NCBI GenBank assembly: GCA_000349905.1
Contig: KB722744.1
Coordinates: 124,001 to 188,000, forward strand
Direction of reading: 5' to 3'
Origin: Volvariella volvacea V23
Taxonomy: Eukaryota; Basidiomycota; Agaricomycetes; Agaricales; Pluteaceae
Length of the DNA: 64,000 bases
Below, piece after piece: positions 1-12,524 of the stretch (positions are counted from its first letter, which is position 1; each line of letters opens with the position of its first letter). The translations under genes were made by a program, and so were the position numbers. The notes under the pieces are model-generated. The model was given only the letters and a program-made list of their open reading frames with translations, was not told where the DNA came from and searched no databases.

Positions 1-172
1 GCAACGGCCTTGTCTTGTGATTTCACCAACCCTGCACTCCGGCGTCATTGCCTGCACCTCATTACATACAGCCCGCTCTCGCCTGGCCTTTCATCGATAT
101 CGCGTCCGACTCGGACTCCTACAACCGATATCAGAAAAATCACCTCCACCTGCTGTCAGTGTCGCCGAGGCC

Positions 173-1694
173 ATGTCGTCTGACCCCAAAAAAGAAATAG
201 TCCGTGGTACTGCATCCCCAATTATGCACATCCGCTGCATGGAGTTAAGTGACGTCTTGCATTGCTTTCGCAGGAAGAACGACGGCGACGAAGCGTCTCG
301 AGTCGTCTGCAAAAGAGGCTCCCACTTCGACCCCAAGTTCCGGAACTGCAGTCGAGGAGGGCACACAGGTATGCCATCCCTCTCGACTGTGCATGCAACG
401 ACCACACGCGTTCCGTAGCTCGAGAAACCGAACGAGGCCGCTCCCACCGCGCCGGGGTCAGACCCAGACTCGACAAACGCCACTCAACCTCCTGCAGGTC
501 ATGCTGCATCGACCTCACACCCATACCCATGGACATACATGACATCCACGCTCGAAGCTGCGTTCAACGAAAACCCGAGCCCAGAGCAGACCCAAACCAC
601 CTCTGGGCCCACTGTTTCATCCCAGACTCAGACAAAGTATACCTATCATTTTAAAGACGCAAAGCACACAGAGCTTGGTCCGCTGTACGATGCAGGTGGT
701 GCAGAGGACGAGACGGACACTGTGCAACCTTCTTCGGCTCAAGTGCAGCAGGGGGGTATCCATCCCGCAACTGGCTCTACCGCAGACTCCACAGATTCTG
801 TACGTCTAATCTACCTCTTTTCTTGCTAATCTAATTTTCCATAGGCCATAGCACAAAAAGCATCAGCTATCATACGAACCTTCCTATCCCACGGAGAAGC
901 TTGTTCGGTAGCAGAATCGGAAGCGCTCAAACTGGCTACTACACCCATTTCGTTCAGCAGTCCGTCGAACAGACAAGACAGCGGAAGCTCAGAAGAGGCT
1001 CGAGACTCCCAATCCAAACCGGAGAAAGCTCGGACCAAGACCCAGAACGCGATGGTAAATAGTGTGCCACTCGACTCGGACTCGGACTCGGAGGACGATG
1101 GCATATTCAAACGGCGGAACGATGTCTACGATGACGACGAGCAAGTCGAAGATACTACCGCAACAACCGCAGATGAATTCGTGCAAACCGAGGAACCAGA
1201 CCTCGAAGACGAGCTAGAAGACAAGCTGCAAGCGTACCGGAACATGCTCGATCGCCTTGGTGAGCTCTCGAGTCTTCTTGTGCTGGCTCCAGTTCGGGGT
1301 TAACGCGTGTATAGAGAAATTGCATGACGAAGCGGTGCAATTGCAAAGCTCGATACTAGAGCTGATTGAGGCGCCCGGAGAGAGAGGTGATCCACAAATG
1401 GAACGAGAGAGCCTTACCTCTGGCCATGACCAAGGAGAACCAGCTCCTATCCCTGCTAACCACAGCCCTCCTCCCTCCGCATCCACTTCCACTTCCACCG
1501 CTACCACCACCAACACGACCACAACTTCAGATGAAGACCAAACGACCCCAGAACTGCAAATCCTCGGGATAGTCAAGGCCAGTCTTCCCGTCCTCAAAGC
1601 CCGAATCTCGAATTTGGAAATGGCCATCGAGCTGGTCGATAGCGCGCAGGAGAACTTGACGATCAGCTATAGGATGGAGAGTCTAGGGTTATGA
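173..1694 (+). CDS. Hypothetical low-complexity protein with C-terminal coiled coil (5 exons)
   Basis: I do not recognise this family. Reading frame joins cleanly across five exons: 173-203, 274-368, 419-799, 845-1259 and 1315-1694, giving about 433 residues. All four introns are 45-70 bp and GT-AG. The N-terminal third is Ser/Thr/Pro/Ala-rich and probably disordered. An acidic patch with repeated Asp-Ser (near 1069-1100) precedes a helical, charged segment (LEDELEDKLQAYRNMLDRL) that continues into the last exon as a likely coiled coil, then a Pro/Thr-rich linker and a final helical stretch (ISNLEMAIELVDSAQENL). Start at 173 is the ATG that fits the phase of the first inferred intron; a further upstream exon outside the window cannot be excluded. 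The coiled-coil ends suggest a subunit of some complex, but no function can be given. Confidence 0.6.
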
Positions 1695-1867
1695 TGTCAG
1701 TCACGAGTTGCCGGTCGAGCGTTTGCGAGTCCGTTGGCATGTGTATACTATGGAACATACATGTACAGTACCGCCTTGTCGATACCCCCATCACATTCAT
1801 CCGAGTCATTTAGTATCATAATCCACCGCCGGGTAGGAGCAGGGAACATGGGACCACAGAGAAAAAA

Positions 1868-1962
1868 GGGCCTGACCGGGAATTGAACCCGGGATCACCT
1901 CGATATTATCCAGAGCTGACGGACAACCCGAACGAGGTATCTTACTACTAGACCATCAGGCC
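1868..1962 (-). tRNA. tRNA-Pro (anticodon CGG) with intron
   Basis: The minus strand folds as a complete tRNA. The acceptor stem GGCCTGA pairs with TCAGGCC, the T arm is CCGGG-TTCAATT-CCCGG, and the D arm carries GGTCTAGTAGTAAGATACC. The anticodon stem CCTCG/CGAGG encloses the loop start TTCGGG, which places CGG at 1928-1930, followed by a roughly 23-nt intron at the usual position one base 3' of the anticodon. The D-arm and T-arm sequence closely resembles yeast tRNA-Pro, and the next base gives the C73 discriminator expected for eukaryotic tRNA-Pro. It lies in the spacer between two protein genes. Confidence 0.87.
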
Positions 1963-2748
1963 AATGAGATCGGTGCCGCTTTGTGGGAACAACAACTACA
2001 GCACAGCTACGGCTACAGCGTGAGTTTGTCTGTGAGTGTGAGTGATTGGGGTATTTGGGTATTTGTCAGCGAGGTTATGGGGGTGGTGTTGGCTGTGGGT
2101 TATGGTATATGAGGGGGTTGCAACAGCTTTTTGGTGGAGTGCAGATGCCTAATGTGGAATGATAAGATGGCCCGCGATCACGTGGTGCACCTCTCCCGTC
2201 GCTTGTCCCAACGCAAGTTGGCCATGGGGTGGTTGCAGCCAAAGCCATGATATCAAGACAGTTCCTACCGTCCCAAGGAGAGCTGTCCTGCGGACCTGGA
2301 AATGAAAGCTCGCGTGTCTGGCGCGCTTATGGGGTCATCCAGGAACTGGACAGGAATGTCATGCCGAAAGGCGGCTCACCTCCAGAAGTCGGATGGTATG
2401 CAGTACGTACGTGATCGTAAGCTGTTCTGCTGGCGTGGCGACCTGCGATGCGGTATCCTTTCAGGGAGGTGCTGTGGACTTTTGAATGGATGGGTGCACT
2501 GCACGGGTGACAGTGACGTGACTGAGTGCCCTTGACCAGCACCCGCGAGCGCTGCGCAACGACGATCGGGTAGGAGGCTTTGGATACTATTTGTGAGTCA
2601 ACTTTATAACGATTTCATAAGTGCCTGCCATGGAGATAGTGCATTCGTTACTTCTCTTTCTCCTTACAGCGCAAGCCATCATAAACTGGTGAGGTGTAGA
2701 ATGCTCCGCGTGTGCATGCTGCTCATCTCAAATCCGACAAGCAGGAAA
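1963..2748. other. Gene-free spacer upstream of the membrane-protein gene
   Basis: GT-rich sequence (2020-2120) follows the tRNA. Short open frames at 2229-2535 have no protein-like composition or consistent splice structure. An intron-like GTGAGG...GCAG segment (about 2690-2743) just before the likely start at 2749 could be a leader intron. Confidence 0.4.
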
Positions 2749-3833
2749 ATGCGTTACCCTAGATTGCGGCAAGTCTCGACGGCCCTGACTCGGACACTCA
2801 TCTACTTTGCCATCGCAAATACAACTCTTGCACTAGCCCAGTCCTCCAGCCCTACCATTCTCGAACTCGAGTTCGGGCAGTGCAAGATGAGCAGCGAAGC
2901 GCAGGCAGCCGTTACCCTGTACATAATCGCATTCCTCACCATCGTGTCGACCATCGCGAACCCCTTTATCGACTCTTTCGTCGTAGCCTGGATGTCGTGG
3001 CTTCCTTTCGTCCGCGCGGCCGCTGGCGCGGTCATTCACGTGCGTTATATCCTCGGCCATGTCCAAGAATACATTCGAAAACGCTCTGGTTACGAAGTGC
3101 TTCAAGAACCTCATGCAGATGACGATATCGAGTTGGAAGCCGCGGGCGGCTCAAAACCACAACGCGTCTCCCAGCCGCGCGACTATTTCAGCGACGACGA
3201 AGCCCACACCGCAAGCCACGTCGTTTGGTGGACGTGGCACCTCTACGTCCCACTCTCCCAATGGACCTGGTTCCTAGCACACGGCAGCACTGCAAGCGCC
3301 GGTGTCGTTTTCGCACGCGCCACTGCTGTCGGCATAGTCCTCGTCAGCATGTCGATCGACTCCAAGACCCGCGTCGTGCGCGCTATGGCAGCAAGGAAGG
3401 GGGCTTTCGTCGGCTTGCTGATGGCTGTCCTGTCTTTTGTGGTTAGATGGGCGCTGTTGGTCTTGATCGCATTGGAGTACCTGGCGGTCTTGCGCAACGC
3501 CGACGCGTCGACGCAGGACACGTTTAGGATCGTGGTTCCGATCTATTGCGTGTTCTCTATCATCTGGGGAGCAGCCAGCTTTTATTTCGTGCGGAGTAGA
3601 GACGAAGAGGCATGTAAGGCGGGGGACCCGTGGTCCAGCGTGCCTATCGCATTCAGAGCGTTTTTCAGGGTATTTTCCAACTGTTTTACTTGCCTTGTTG
3701 CGGTTATGATGCTGTTGTTGGCCGATGACTCCAATGGAGTGAGTCTTGGTGAGTTTGTTGGATGCGATACGGTGTCAGGCTGGCAGAAGACACGAGACGT
3801 TTTGTTCTAGAGACTTTTGGGCTTGTACTATAA
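2749..3833 (+). CDS. Multi-pass membrane protein of unknown function
   Basis: The main exon runs 2749-3748, and a 62-bp intron (GTGAGT...TTCTAG, 3749-3810) leads to a short last exon ending at TAA 3831-3833, giving about 340 residues. The start chosen (MRYPRLRQ...) is directly followed by a hydrophobic N-terminal segment like a signal peptide or first TM helix. About six further hydrophobic stretches follow, among them AAVTLYIIAFLTIVSTIANP, ARATAVGIVLVSMSI, GLLMAVLSFVVRWALLVLIA, VVPIYCVFSIIWGAASFYFV and CFTCLVAVMMLLLA. An acidic hydrophilic loop (about residues 130-165) separates the second and third groups. It does not show the landmarks of STE3 pheromone receptors. An in-frame upstream ATG at 2701 is an alternative start. 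Confidence 0.6.
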
Positions 3834-4425
3834 TGTTCTCGTTTGATTTTTCGGTTAAATGCATACCACTTCCGATTCATGTACTTTAATTTGTGGTTCC
3901 AGCTAATGACTTGTTCAGGTTCGGCTACGTTACCCTGTAGCAGCAGGATACCTGTCAAGTTCAAGTCTTTAGCTGTCCTTGGCAGCGAAATGTTTCTTAA
4001 CATGTCGAGTTCATGTACGCGCGTCCACTCTAGCTTGAACGCGGAACCCTTGGACTTTGAACTCGGGCCCGAGCCTGAGGTTCGCGCCTCCTGTAGTAAA
4101 ACTGCACAATTGTCTGATGTGAAAGAAATATCGGCAAAACGGAACAAGGTGCAGATGGCTATGATTTCCGTCCCTTTGACGGAATTTTTGGTAACAGCTG
4201 GACTTGGGGTACGAAAGGACGGCACAGCGGACGACGCAAACAAGGCCAAAATGAACTCAGGGGCCATGTGGTTTGATCACAAACGTCTCTCAGACTTTGC
4301 TTAGACTCTGACCGCGGCCGTCGTACATCCCTCTGCTTATTCACACTCCCCCTCTTCCCTCGACGACGAGCGAGGGGAGGTCTCTGTGCTCTCCTTTCGC
4401 AGCACGTTTTTCTGTCCATTCTATC
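3834..4425. other. Spacer between convergent 3' end and next promoter
   Basis: Open frames exist on both strands here (153 codons on +, 187 on -), but neither is preferred by composition or splice signals. The minus frame would overlap the 3' end of the membrane-protein gene. A CT-rich stretch (4340-4425) directly before the ATG at 4426 looks like a fungal core promoter. Confidence 0.35.
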
Positions 4426-7400
4426 ATGCAAACGCCTCACCAAGTCCCTCCACATGCGCCGCCACACCTGCCTCTCTCTCCCACTGCGCCTCTCACCACG
4501 ACTCCAACGTTGACCACACCAACGACAACGGGCAACAAGCGGCGTACGCATCGGAAGAGAGCGTCGAATCTGCGTCTCTCCTCCGATACCACATCCACTC
4601 TGCCCGAGTACCTCCCTTCTGCCGTCTGGAATCGAACTGCTGGCACTGGCGGTGTCAGTGCTGCGGTTGGAGTGGATGATCTACTGCTGGTCCCTGAAGA
4701 TAGACCGCCAGATTACTCTGATAGCGCAGAAGAGGCAGACGAAGACACGGACACATCGGAGAAGGAGAAATACAAGTTTATTCATCCTACACCACCTCCC
4801 TCGGCTACGTTTCAGACTCAAACACACACCGCGCAGCTTACCCCAGGCACAGGGTCTGGGGTGTATCTTCACCACCAGCAACAGCAACAGCAGCTCGTCT
4901 CTCCTATGGCGTGGAGAAAGAAGCGATATGGTGGATCTGGGTCTGGCTTCGGGCTCGGATCTGGATCTACATCGACACATCGGAGAAAGCACTCTCAAAT
5001 CACACCAACGACGGCATTTTTCCATACACACACGCCCTCGCCTTCCTTCTCCTCAACCCTATCAGCGCCGACGTCAACTGACTCGTACCTTGATTCGCTC
5101 CTTGAAAGAAGCGTGCACGCGCTAGAGATGTCTAATACTTTACTACAAACTTCTATTTCGACTCAGACGAGTCTTTCAAATGTCATTGATAGCCCGGATT
5201 TACCGCCCACATTGCTACCACCACTGCCACAGCCGCATGTACAACAGATTCCAACGCGGATATTACCACCGGCATTGCCGTCGGCGTTACACGCGCCTCA
5301 ACTGACGCACTCGCATTCGTTACCACCACCGCCACGCTCGGCAACACCGACGATGACCACACCAGCGGGTATGCCGGGTATGGGCATGGGCATGTCGGGA
5401 ATTGACTACAATTTGGAGATGAGGGCGAGAGGGCTATCTGCTAGGATTAGGGATACAAAGGAGAAACATGAACATTGGGTCGACGAATTAGAGGAACTGA
5501 GGAGGGGTGTGGATAGTCTTTTTGAAGAGGGCAGTAGTAAGGGTTATGGTAGATCCGGTGGGAGTGGGAGCGGGTACGGGTATGATTACGGGAACGCGTA
5601 CGGATACGGATATGGTGCTGAGGAAGCGGGTAGGCGGAGGGATGACAAGAGGAGATACAACAGCCTTTCCATGGAGGGGCCTCATAGTAGCAGCGTGCCA
5701 ACTTCAAGTCCAATCTCGTATATCCCATCAACACCACCCAGACTTGAGCCGCCCTCATCACATCAACGAGCTCAAAGGAAGTCGTCATCAGAACTACGAA
5801 CTTTGAATCAACATCGGAGTGTTGATATTAGTAGCTCTTATGAATCCCCTCGATCATCAAGCTCAAGAATGGATGTAGCGGATCCGAAGTTGAGATATGG
5901 AGCCCATCAGCACGCGAACCTCGTCGCGCCTCCTCCTCGTGCCATGACCCAATACGTCACCGTGTCGACAACAGAGAAGCAGAAGAAGAAAGGGGTTCTC
6001 AGGGATATGGACGAAGATGTGGGTGCAGAGACTGGCGCAGAGTCGTCTTCTGGTGCTACGCAGATAGTGTTGCCTTCGACGATCGGATTGAGGGCTTCGG
6101 CTTCTTCGCATTTTGTCCCTGCTGTCCGCCCTGACCATGTGGGGTTGAGGCGAAGATCGAGGTCGAGTGAGGATTTGCGGTGGAGTGCTCGTGCTATGGC
6201 TAGTGGTGATCGTGAGGATTTTGGAGGAAGCGACCGAGGGCATAGTTCGACTTCGACTTCCAAGGCCGCTGGTGGGGGTGGTGGATTGACGAATAGCGCG
6301 AACGTTAATCTTCATGCTTCACCTTCGTCTCCGAGACTGACAAAGCAGCATTCCCAGCCTACTACAGCAGCCTACAATCTACTTTCTTCCTTTGTCTACC
6401 AGAACCAACGGCCGCAGTCTCCTACAGCGTCAATTTCAGCAGCATCGCCATCAACCCCTGGCAATGGGCCGACTGGGACGTCGGGGTTGATTTCAATCAA
6501 TCCTATAGCCCCCCTTGCTTCGTTATCAGCGTTCGTGAAGAGGTCAAGATCGTTGCGTGGGTCGGGTGGTGCTGGTGATACTAATCCAAATGCAAATGCC
6601 AACCCGAGTCCTCGAGCCGATGATTCCGGTAATGGCATAGCCTTAATTCTACTATACCATAAAGAGCTAACAACCTACCCCCCTCCATGCATACAGAACG
6701 TGGTAAACTGTCTCGGTCAAGTACAAAGACGCGCAAAGGAACCTCCCACTCCCACTCACCTTCCCCCGGACCACGTTCTCTCAGTCGAAGGCTTTCCCTG
6801 CAGGCTCCCCCGTCTTCCTCAAGAAAAAGTTCTACAGGGTCTCATCCTGCCGTGGATAGTAATATTAACGGGGGTTTGCGAAAATTAGCTGTACAGTTAC
6901 CGGTGTCCCAACAAGACCTAGCACCTTCACCTCCCACGACCACCACTCCCATGACAGCAACAGCGGCAAAACCCAAGACGAGAAGAAACTCGAGTTCAAA
7001 TCAAAAGTCTGTCGGGCAATCGACTAGGGATTCTAATCATGGACCTGCTGGTATTTTGGGTACCGATGTCGACACAGAAGAAGGGCGGCAATCATCTTCT
7101 ACCCACGGCCAAAGACCGTTATCATCGGCGTCCACTGACCACAATCACGACACAGGTGGTGCATTACCCCCATCGAGTATCCATCCCGCTTCGTCCACAG
7201 TCCCCGGTTCTAGTCCTGGCGCGGGGGGTCCGGAAGATATATATAATGTTATGACTCATCATAACGGGCCTGACATATCATCGCTTGTGCTTACGTCCAC
7301 GTCTTCTTCCACCGTTCAACAACTACCATCATCGTCTTCGACGTTGTTATTGCAATCCCAGCCAGAATTGTCGTCGTCAAACCAGCGTCACAGCCAGCAG

Positions 7401-8591
7401 GCTGCATCACTATCCGTGTCTGTAAATCAACCGCCAAAAATGGTTATCAGGAGGACCCTGACTCCTCCGACTCCGATAACCGAGGAAGAGGGCGCAAATT
7501 CGCCCACTTCAGAGTCATCGGACGGATGTCCAGCCAAAATGACCATCGTGTCCTTGCGCAAAATACTAGACGAACAAGAACAGCTCCAGACTCGCCTTTC
7601 GACCTCGCCCAACCGCTCTCTCTTATCCACATCGCCCTCCTCACGCTCTAATTCTCACCAGCACCATCACCGCCCGCCGTCCTCGCCTTCGGCTATATCC
7701 AAATCGTCGTCGAGATCGTCCACGCTCACGCAGACGGCGCATTTGAAACCCCCGCCGTTGTTCTTGGCGCCGCTGAGCCCTGCGCCGGCTGTGGAGGCTG
7801 GTACGTCGAACGCGACGGCGTCGGTGTCGAGGTTGTTGACGAAGAATGTGCATACGACGTCGACGAGGCCGCCGGATCCGCCTAAGCAGTCTGCTATGAA
7901 GAGGGGTCCGAATGCGCAGCAGGTTCAGGAGGGCGAGGCGGAGGTGCAGAATGGTGGTAGCCAGGGAGTGGGTGGTGGTGGTAGTGGTGATGGAAAGACC
8001 GGGGAGAGTGGAGGTGGGAAAGCGAATGGGTTGAGACTTGCCTCGGCGGTTAGCTTGATGACGGGGATGATCAACGGTGTCAAGCGCGCTCAGTCGAATC
8101 TTGCGCCGTCGAGTAGTGGTCTGACTGTCAATACGGATGGGAACGTTTCGCCCACTGGAAGTATGCCTGGGTCGGGAAGGTCGACGCCGAAAAGGATTAG
8201 CTTTGCAGAGTTGCCGGAGAGCTATGCGAGTACGAGGCCAGAGGGGTCTTCGAGGTTCAGGGAGATGAAGAATAGTAGAAGCAGGAGAAGGAGTAGGAGT
8301 AAGAGCGGCTTGGTTAATGGCGATCGCAAAGGGAAGCAGAGAGAAGGCCACAATGAAGGAGATAAGGAATTGGAGAGGGGCCCCGGATGGTTCAGCAAGT
8401 TCCTCGTTGGGGCGGCTTCGGCTTCGGCTGCTGGTGCTGGGCCTGGAGGCCCTGTTCACGGACTGGGGATGGACGAGAGATATGAAGAGAGGATGAGCAG
8501 AAGCGGCGCGAGGTTTGCGGGGATGGGGATGGCTGGGTCTGGGATGGGACCTGGGTTTGGCTCATCTGGGTTGGATGAGTGGTCGTTGTGA
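4426..8591 (+). CDS. Large intrinsically disordered Ser/Pro/Gly-rich protein
   Basis: There are two exons, 4426-6628 and 6697-8591, joined by a 68-bp GT-AG intron with phase preserved, giving about 1365 residues. Nearly the whole chain is low complexity: Thr/Pro-rich N terminus, a Gln run near residue 150, Gly/Tyr repeats (GYGYDYGNAYGYGYG) near 385, long Ser/Pro tracts in the second half and an Arg/Ser stretch near residue 1250. Ordered-looking islands are a PPDY motif near residue 93 (a possible WW-domain ligand), a helical segment around residues 220-250 (LDSLLERSVHALEMSNTLLQ), another near 335-370 (ARIRDTKEKHEHWVDELEEL) and a C-terminal patch (GWFSKFLVGAASASAAG). I know no named family. 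The islands suggest a scaffold or regulatory protein conserved in basidiomycetes, which is inference. The start ATG follows a pyrimidine-rich leader. Confidence 0.72.
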
Positions 8592-11500
8592 GTGGATAGG
8601 AGGGTGGATGGGTGGCTGTGGGGGGTGCATTTGGCCTGTGATTGTGCATTCTGGGTGGTGCTGATGTTGTGTTTGTGATGTTTGGTGTTGCGTCATGATT
8701 GTTACGATCTTCATGTTTTCTCTTTCTTTTTGTCTTTGTGTTCGCTTTTGTGCATGGTTGCGGTACTCCCGATCTCATTATTTGGTCCGTCCTCTTCACT
8801 TGTTTTCGCCTGCTAGAGTACTGACGTTATTTTCTCCTCGCAGCTGCCCCTTCCGATGGGTCGTTTGATCTTTGTATACTTACCTTTTTTCTCCTCGCCC
8901 TCCGTTCCTTTGTGTACCGATATCGTTACATCAATACCCGCACATCCTGTCACCCTCACTTTCATCTCGACGCCATTTTATAGGAACGTCCCTTTGCTCT
9001 ATTTATTTCCATTCCCTTCACCATCGTTAACCCATTTCTTACTATTTCTCGTCTTCATCATCACCTTCACCATCACCTTCACCATCGACAATGGCGATTC
9101 ATCTACACACTCACATTCCTGATTTCCATCATCATGGTACTTACAGCCCCATCTAATCCTTCGCATACCACACCCATCCCTTACACCCTTATATCCATAC
9201 TTACCAACGCTTCGCTTTCGCAAAACAAATCACGTACTAGAACCCTGTATACCCACCCATCTACCTTTTTCCTCCATTCACCCACACCGCTAACAGTTCC
9301 TTAAACTTGTGTAAATTTCATCTCAATAATTGTAGTGTTTATCTTTTTGCTCTGCACACATCCTTCGTTCTTTGAGTATTTGCTTTGATGGGAGGACAAA
9401 CTCTACCGCTCTTTTTGCAAAGAAATATGTTAGATCCGCGTAGTAGTTGAGCGCAATGGGCGATATAAGCGCAACAAACTGCTTTTGTCAGCGTGGGAAA
9501 GCGCAGCCACACCGGACAGCTCCGAGAATGATCGGTCGGTGGACGGGCAGCCCGAGGCAAAAACGGCCGCTATTGGCTGTTGCCCGTTTTGATGACAGCG
9601 ACAAGATAGCCTCCATTAATAATGTCTTGGCAACTACCGGGGCCCCTGATTGGTTGGAAGATTCGGACACGGCGAGGCACTGCCGTATTGAGAGCTCTGT
9701 CAATTGATGTCACCGGTTACAATGAGCAGTGACTGCGGGCGGTGTTTGTGTCTACAGACCTACAAAAAAGGAAACCAGGAAAGGAGAAAGAAGAATCACA
9801 GCAATCGACGTTCCCTTTCATTGAGTTCTACTACATAGATAGGGAGGCTGGGTAAGTCTGGGACAGAAGCAGAGGGTGGCCCTGGCATCAGGGAAGTGTC
9901 CATTAACACATGAAACATTTGATACCGGCGGTGTTAACATCTGTCAGTCTGATATTCCAGAAACGGGGATGGGCAGAACAACGTGGGATCGCAGAACATG
10001 ACTCTGAATGAAACTTGCGAAAAGCACAGGCTAAAACATGCAATGCATTGGATGCAATGCAATTTGAATAGTTCTTTGGAGCTGCCAGATCACCGTGGCC
10101 TCGTGGTTATCCCATACCAAGGCACAGATGCTTCTGATCTGTTGTGAAAGAAGCGAATACTCAGATTCTATTCCCAAGCGAAGAATAGTAAGTAAAGGGT
10201 GTAGAAAGAAGAGGCTAGCTCGTAGTCGCTTACCTATTCCCAAGCGAAGAATCTTTAAAGCTGGGGAATAGGTGGCGAGAATAGTATGGTATATATACTA
10301 CTCAAAGATAAATAAAGATAAATAAAGGGATATAATCTCTTGGGTGAAGAGAAGTGGGGGGGTAAGAATGAAAGTAATGAAGTGGGAGTCCTGAGCAAAG
10401 AGTGTAGCACACAGACCAGGGAACGCGTAAGCTGGGTCGGCATATATGCATAAGCCTGTGTCATGCGCAATCAATGTGGGAAAAGGGCGGAGTCATATAA
10501 GATCATAACTGGTCATCTGACTCGACACATGTCCATCTAGAACAAGATCGAGCTATCGGATGCAATAAAGAACAAAGAGTATACCATATGTGGAGGACGG
10601 AGACGGGTAAAGTGAGAATGTGTATCATAGATGAGGGTGTAGGGTATGGATGAGCGGATGTATGTAGGTAATGGTGGTGTGTCAGAAGGAGATGAGGTAA
10701 TTTGTATTATGTATCGAAGATATGGTAAAGAGGATGTAATGGAAAAAGAGAAGAAAAGGAGAAGTGAAATAATGAAGATGCTTGGTGGACATCTGGTTGT
10801 GGGTGTAGACACTGGGTCGGCGCCTATTGATGGTGTGTAGACGTTTGGTAAGCATCTAAAGGTCGAGTGTTTATGTCAAGGGCTCTTACAAGCTTTGACA
10901 TAATCTGGCAAAGAATGCTTATGCCTTGGATCTAGACACCTGGACAGTAATTCTAGTCGGATTTAGGTGGGTGTTTCAGGTAATTTTTCTAGAATCTCAA
11001 GCCGCTTTTGATTAGATGAATTAAGGTGAAATACCTTGGGTTCTGACCAGCGGCGATATATCATGCTGGGTTTTTGTTCTTTTATTCTCAAATTAGATAG
11101 ATCAGGACCTCCCAAGTCGGATTCAGAACACTGGGCCTTAGTCCCCATCGGATCTTGAGGGCGTTTGAAGTTGTAATTATAGAATCTCAACCCTTTTTGG
11201 CTTAATGAACGGTGGTAATATGTTTCATTGTCCTTTAGAAGGTATATTTGGTTCGTCTTTGCGTGAGAGCTTATCCCAGAGTATGCTTTAGCAATGTGGT
11301 CACATAGAACTTTCTGTCCCTGGATGATCGTGTTTCGATGGGAAATGGAATTGTGTGTCGAATCTTGCCTGAACAGCCTCATTAATAGTGAATTTAATAC
11401 TTACATGACAGGAGCAGTATGGGAGTTACGCCATCATTCTCATTGACATGTGAACAGTGCCCATTATGAAAGCTCCATTTATGAGTTCCTTCGAAGAATT

Positions 11501-12335
11501 GCACAACTCTATTGTCCTCAATTCTAGGGCATGCCTCGTCCAACCCTCTCGAAACCTAAAAGTTGCAAATGGAAATTCCCCCCGATAGTTCTCTGTCAGA
11601 TCTTGTTGTTGAACAGCAGCCTTACAGGCGCTAGAGGCTATGGAGGTCACCTCACCTAGGAGTAGAGAGTAATGATACTTCGTGTATATCTGAGGATTGG
11701 GGGGCTGGTAGGTACATGCTGGAGCTATTTGTACAGAGGAGTGACAAGTGCTGTCCACCATTTTGGAAATGATGGTATCCACATCGGAATTGATGTGGGT
11801 CACTTCGGTGATACTTAGGATCTATCTACTGTATCCTATGACTATCTACCATGTGTATCTAGCCACGTATTTCTCCGTAACATGTGTATATTCCAAGTAC
11901 TGGTCCATATACTCAGTCCGAATAACCATAAGTCCGGTCCATATTGACGGTCCGTCCAACACTTGTAGGGTGACAATGGTACTTCTCAAAAAGAATGCAC
12001 AATCTGTCCAACAGAACAGCTCATCATAGTGTTTATTGTTATGTGGACTGCCTTGCTGTTCATCTCTGCATCTCCACCAGTCAAAATCTGTGGGTCACAA
12101 GGTCGAGATTCGAGAATCTACTGCAGCAAATAGTAACCGGCTTAACATGGTGAACTAATAACAATACCCATGCAGCCTACCCGACCCCTTGATGACAAAA
12201 GAATTGGATTCGGAATTAGCCGCAGTTAAAGCGTATAAAGGCAAGGGGAAAACGACCTTATATCCCCAGAACCAAACCAACTTCCTACTCGTCCACCTTT
12301 CTCACCTCACATCTATTATCATCATAGTTGCTGCT
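8592..12335. other. Long gene-poor interval
   Basis: 8592-9330 is CT-rich and probably the 3' UTR and terminator region of the disordered-protein gene. From 9400 to 12190 I see no convincing gene. Minus-strand open frames at 10963-11382 and 11426-11803 are Asn/Ser-rich and carry a plausible splice site between them (GTAAGTATT near 11405), but no recognisable domain. The last 150 bp (TATA-like GCGTATAAAGG at about 12232 and a CT-rich leader) form the promoter of the small gene starting at 12336. Confidence 0.5.
10168..10252 (+). repeat. 19-bp direct repeat, two copies 66 bp apart
   Basis: The sequence CTATTCCCAAGCGAAGAAT occurs perfectly at 10168-10186 and 10234-10252. The reverse-oriented half GGGAATAG recurs at about 10265-10272. 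A tandem 10-bp repeat (AAAGATAAAT twice, 10304-10323) lies just downstream. No coding frame is associated. Confidence 0.8.
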
Positions 12336-12524
12336 ATGAACCACACCCAATATGCTGATGCCACTAAAGACTTCAAGTTTGCTGCCAACAACAACTGCTG
12401 GGCCCTCTTCAACGAGGCTGGTGGTTATGGGTTCACTGGGCAGTATTCTAAGTGGAAGTTTGATCTGAAGGCGGAGCAGGCCAAAGCTTCTCCGGATCAG
12501 GGGGTCGTCAACAAGTTGCAGTAC

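Noticed and set aside
2749..3833. The multi-pass membrane protein as an STE3 pheromone receptor partner of the candidate pheromone
   Set aside because: It has about seven hydrophobic segments but none of the STE3 sequence landmarks, starts with a signal-like segment, and lies 38 kb away.
3704..4267. Minus-strand open frame of 187 codons with a hydrophobic N terminus (possible secreted protein)
   Set aside because: It overlaps the 3' end of the membrane-protein gene, the opposite strand is equally open, and there is no splice, promoter or domain support.
4681..8799. Long minus-strand frames opposite the disordered protein (for example 7641-8459, Arg-rich)
   Set aside because: They are antisense shadows of a Ser/Gly-rich low-complexity gene; Arg-rich composition is the expected by-product.
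10963..11803. Two minus-strand frames as one spliced gene
   Set aside because: A plausible donor exists between them, but the joined protein has no ordered composition or recognisable domain.
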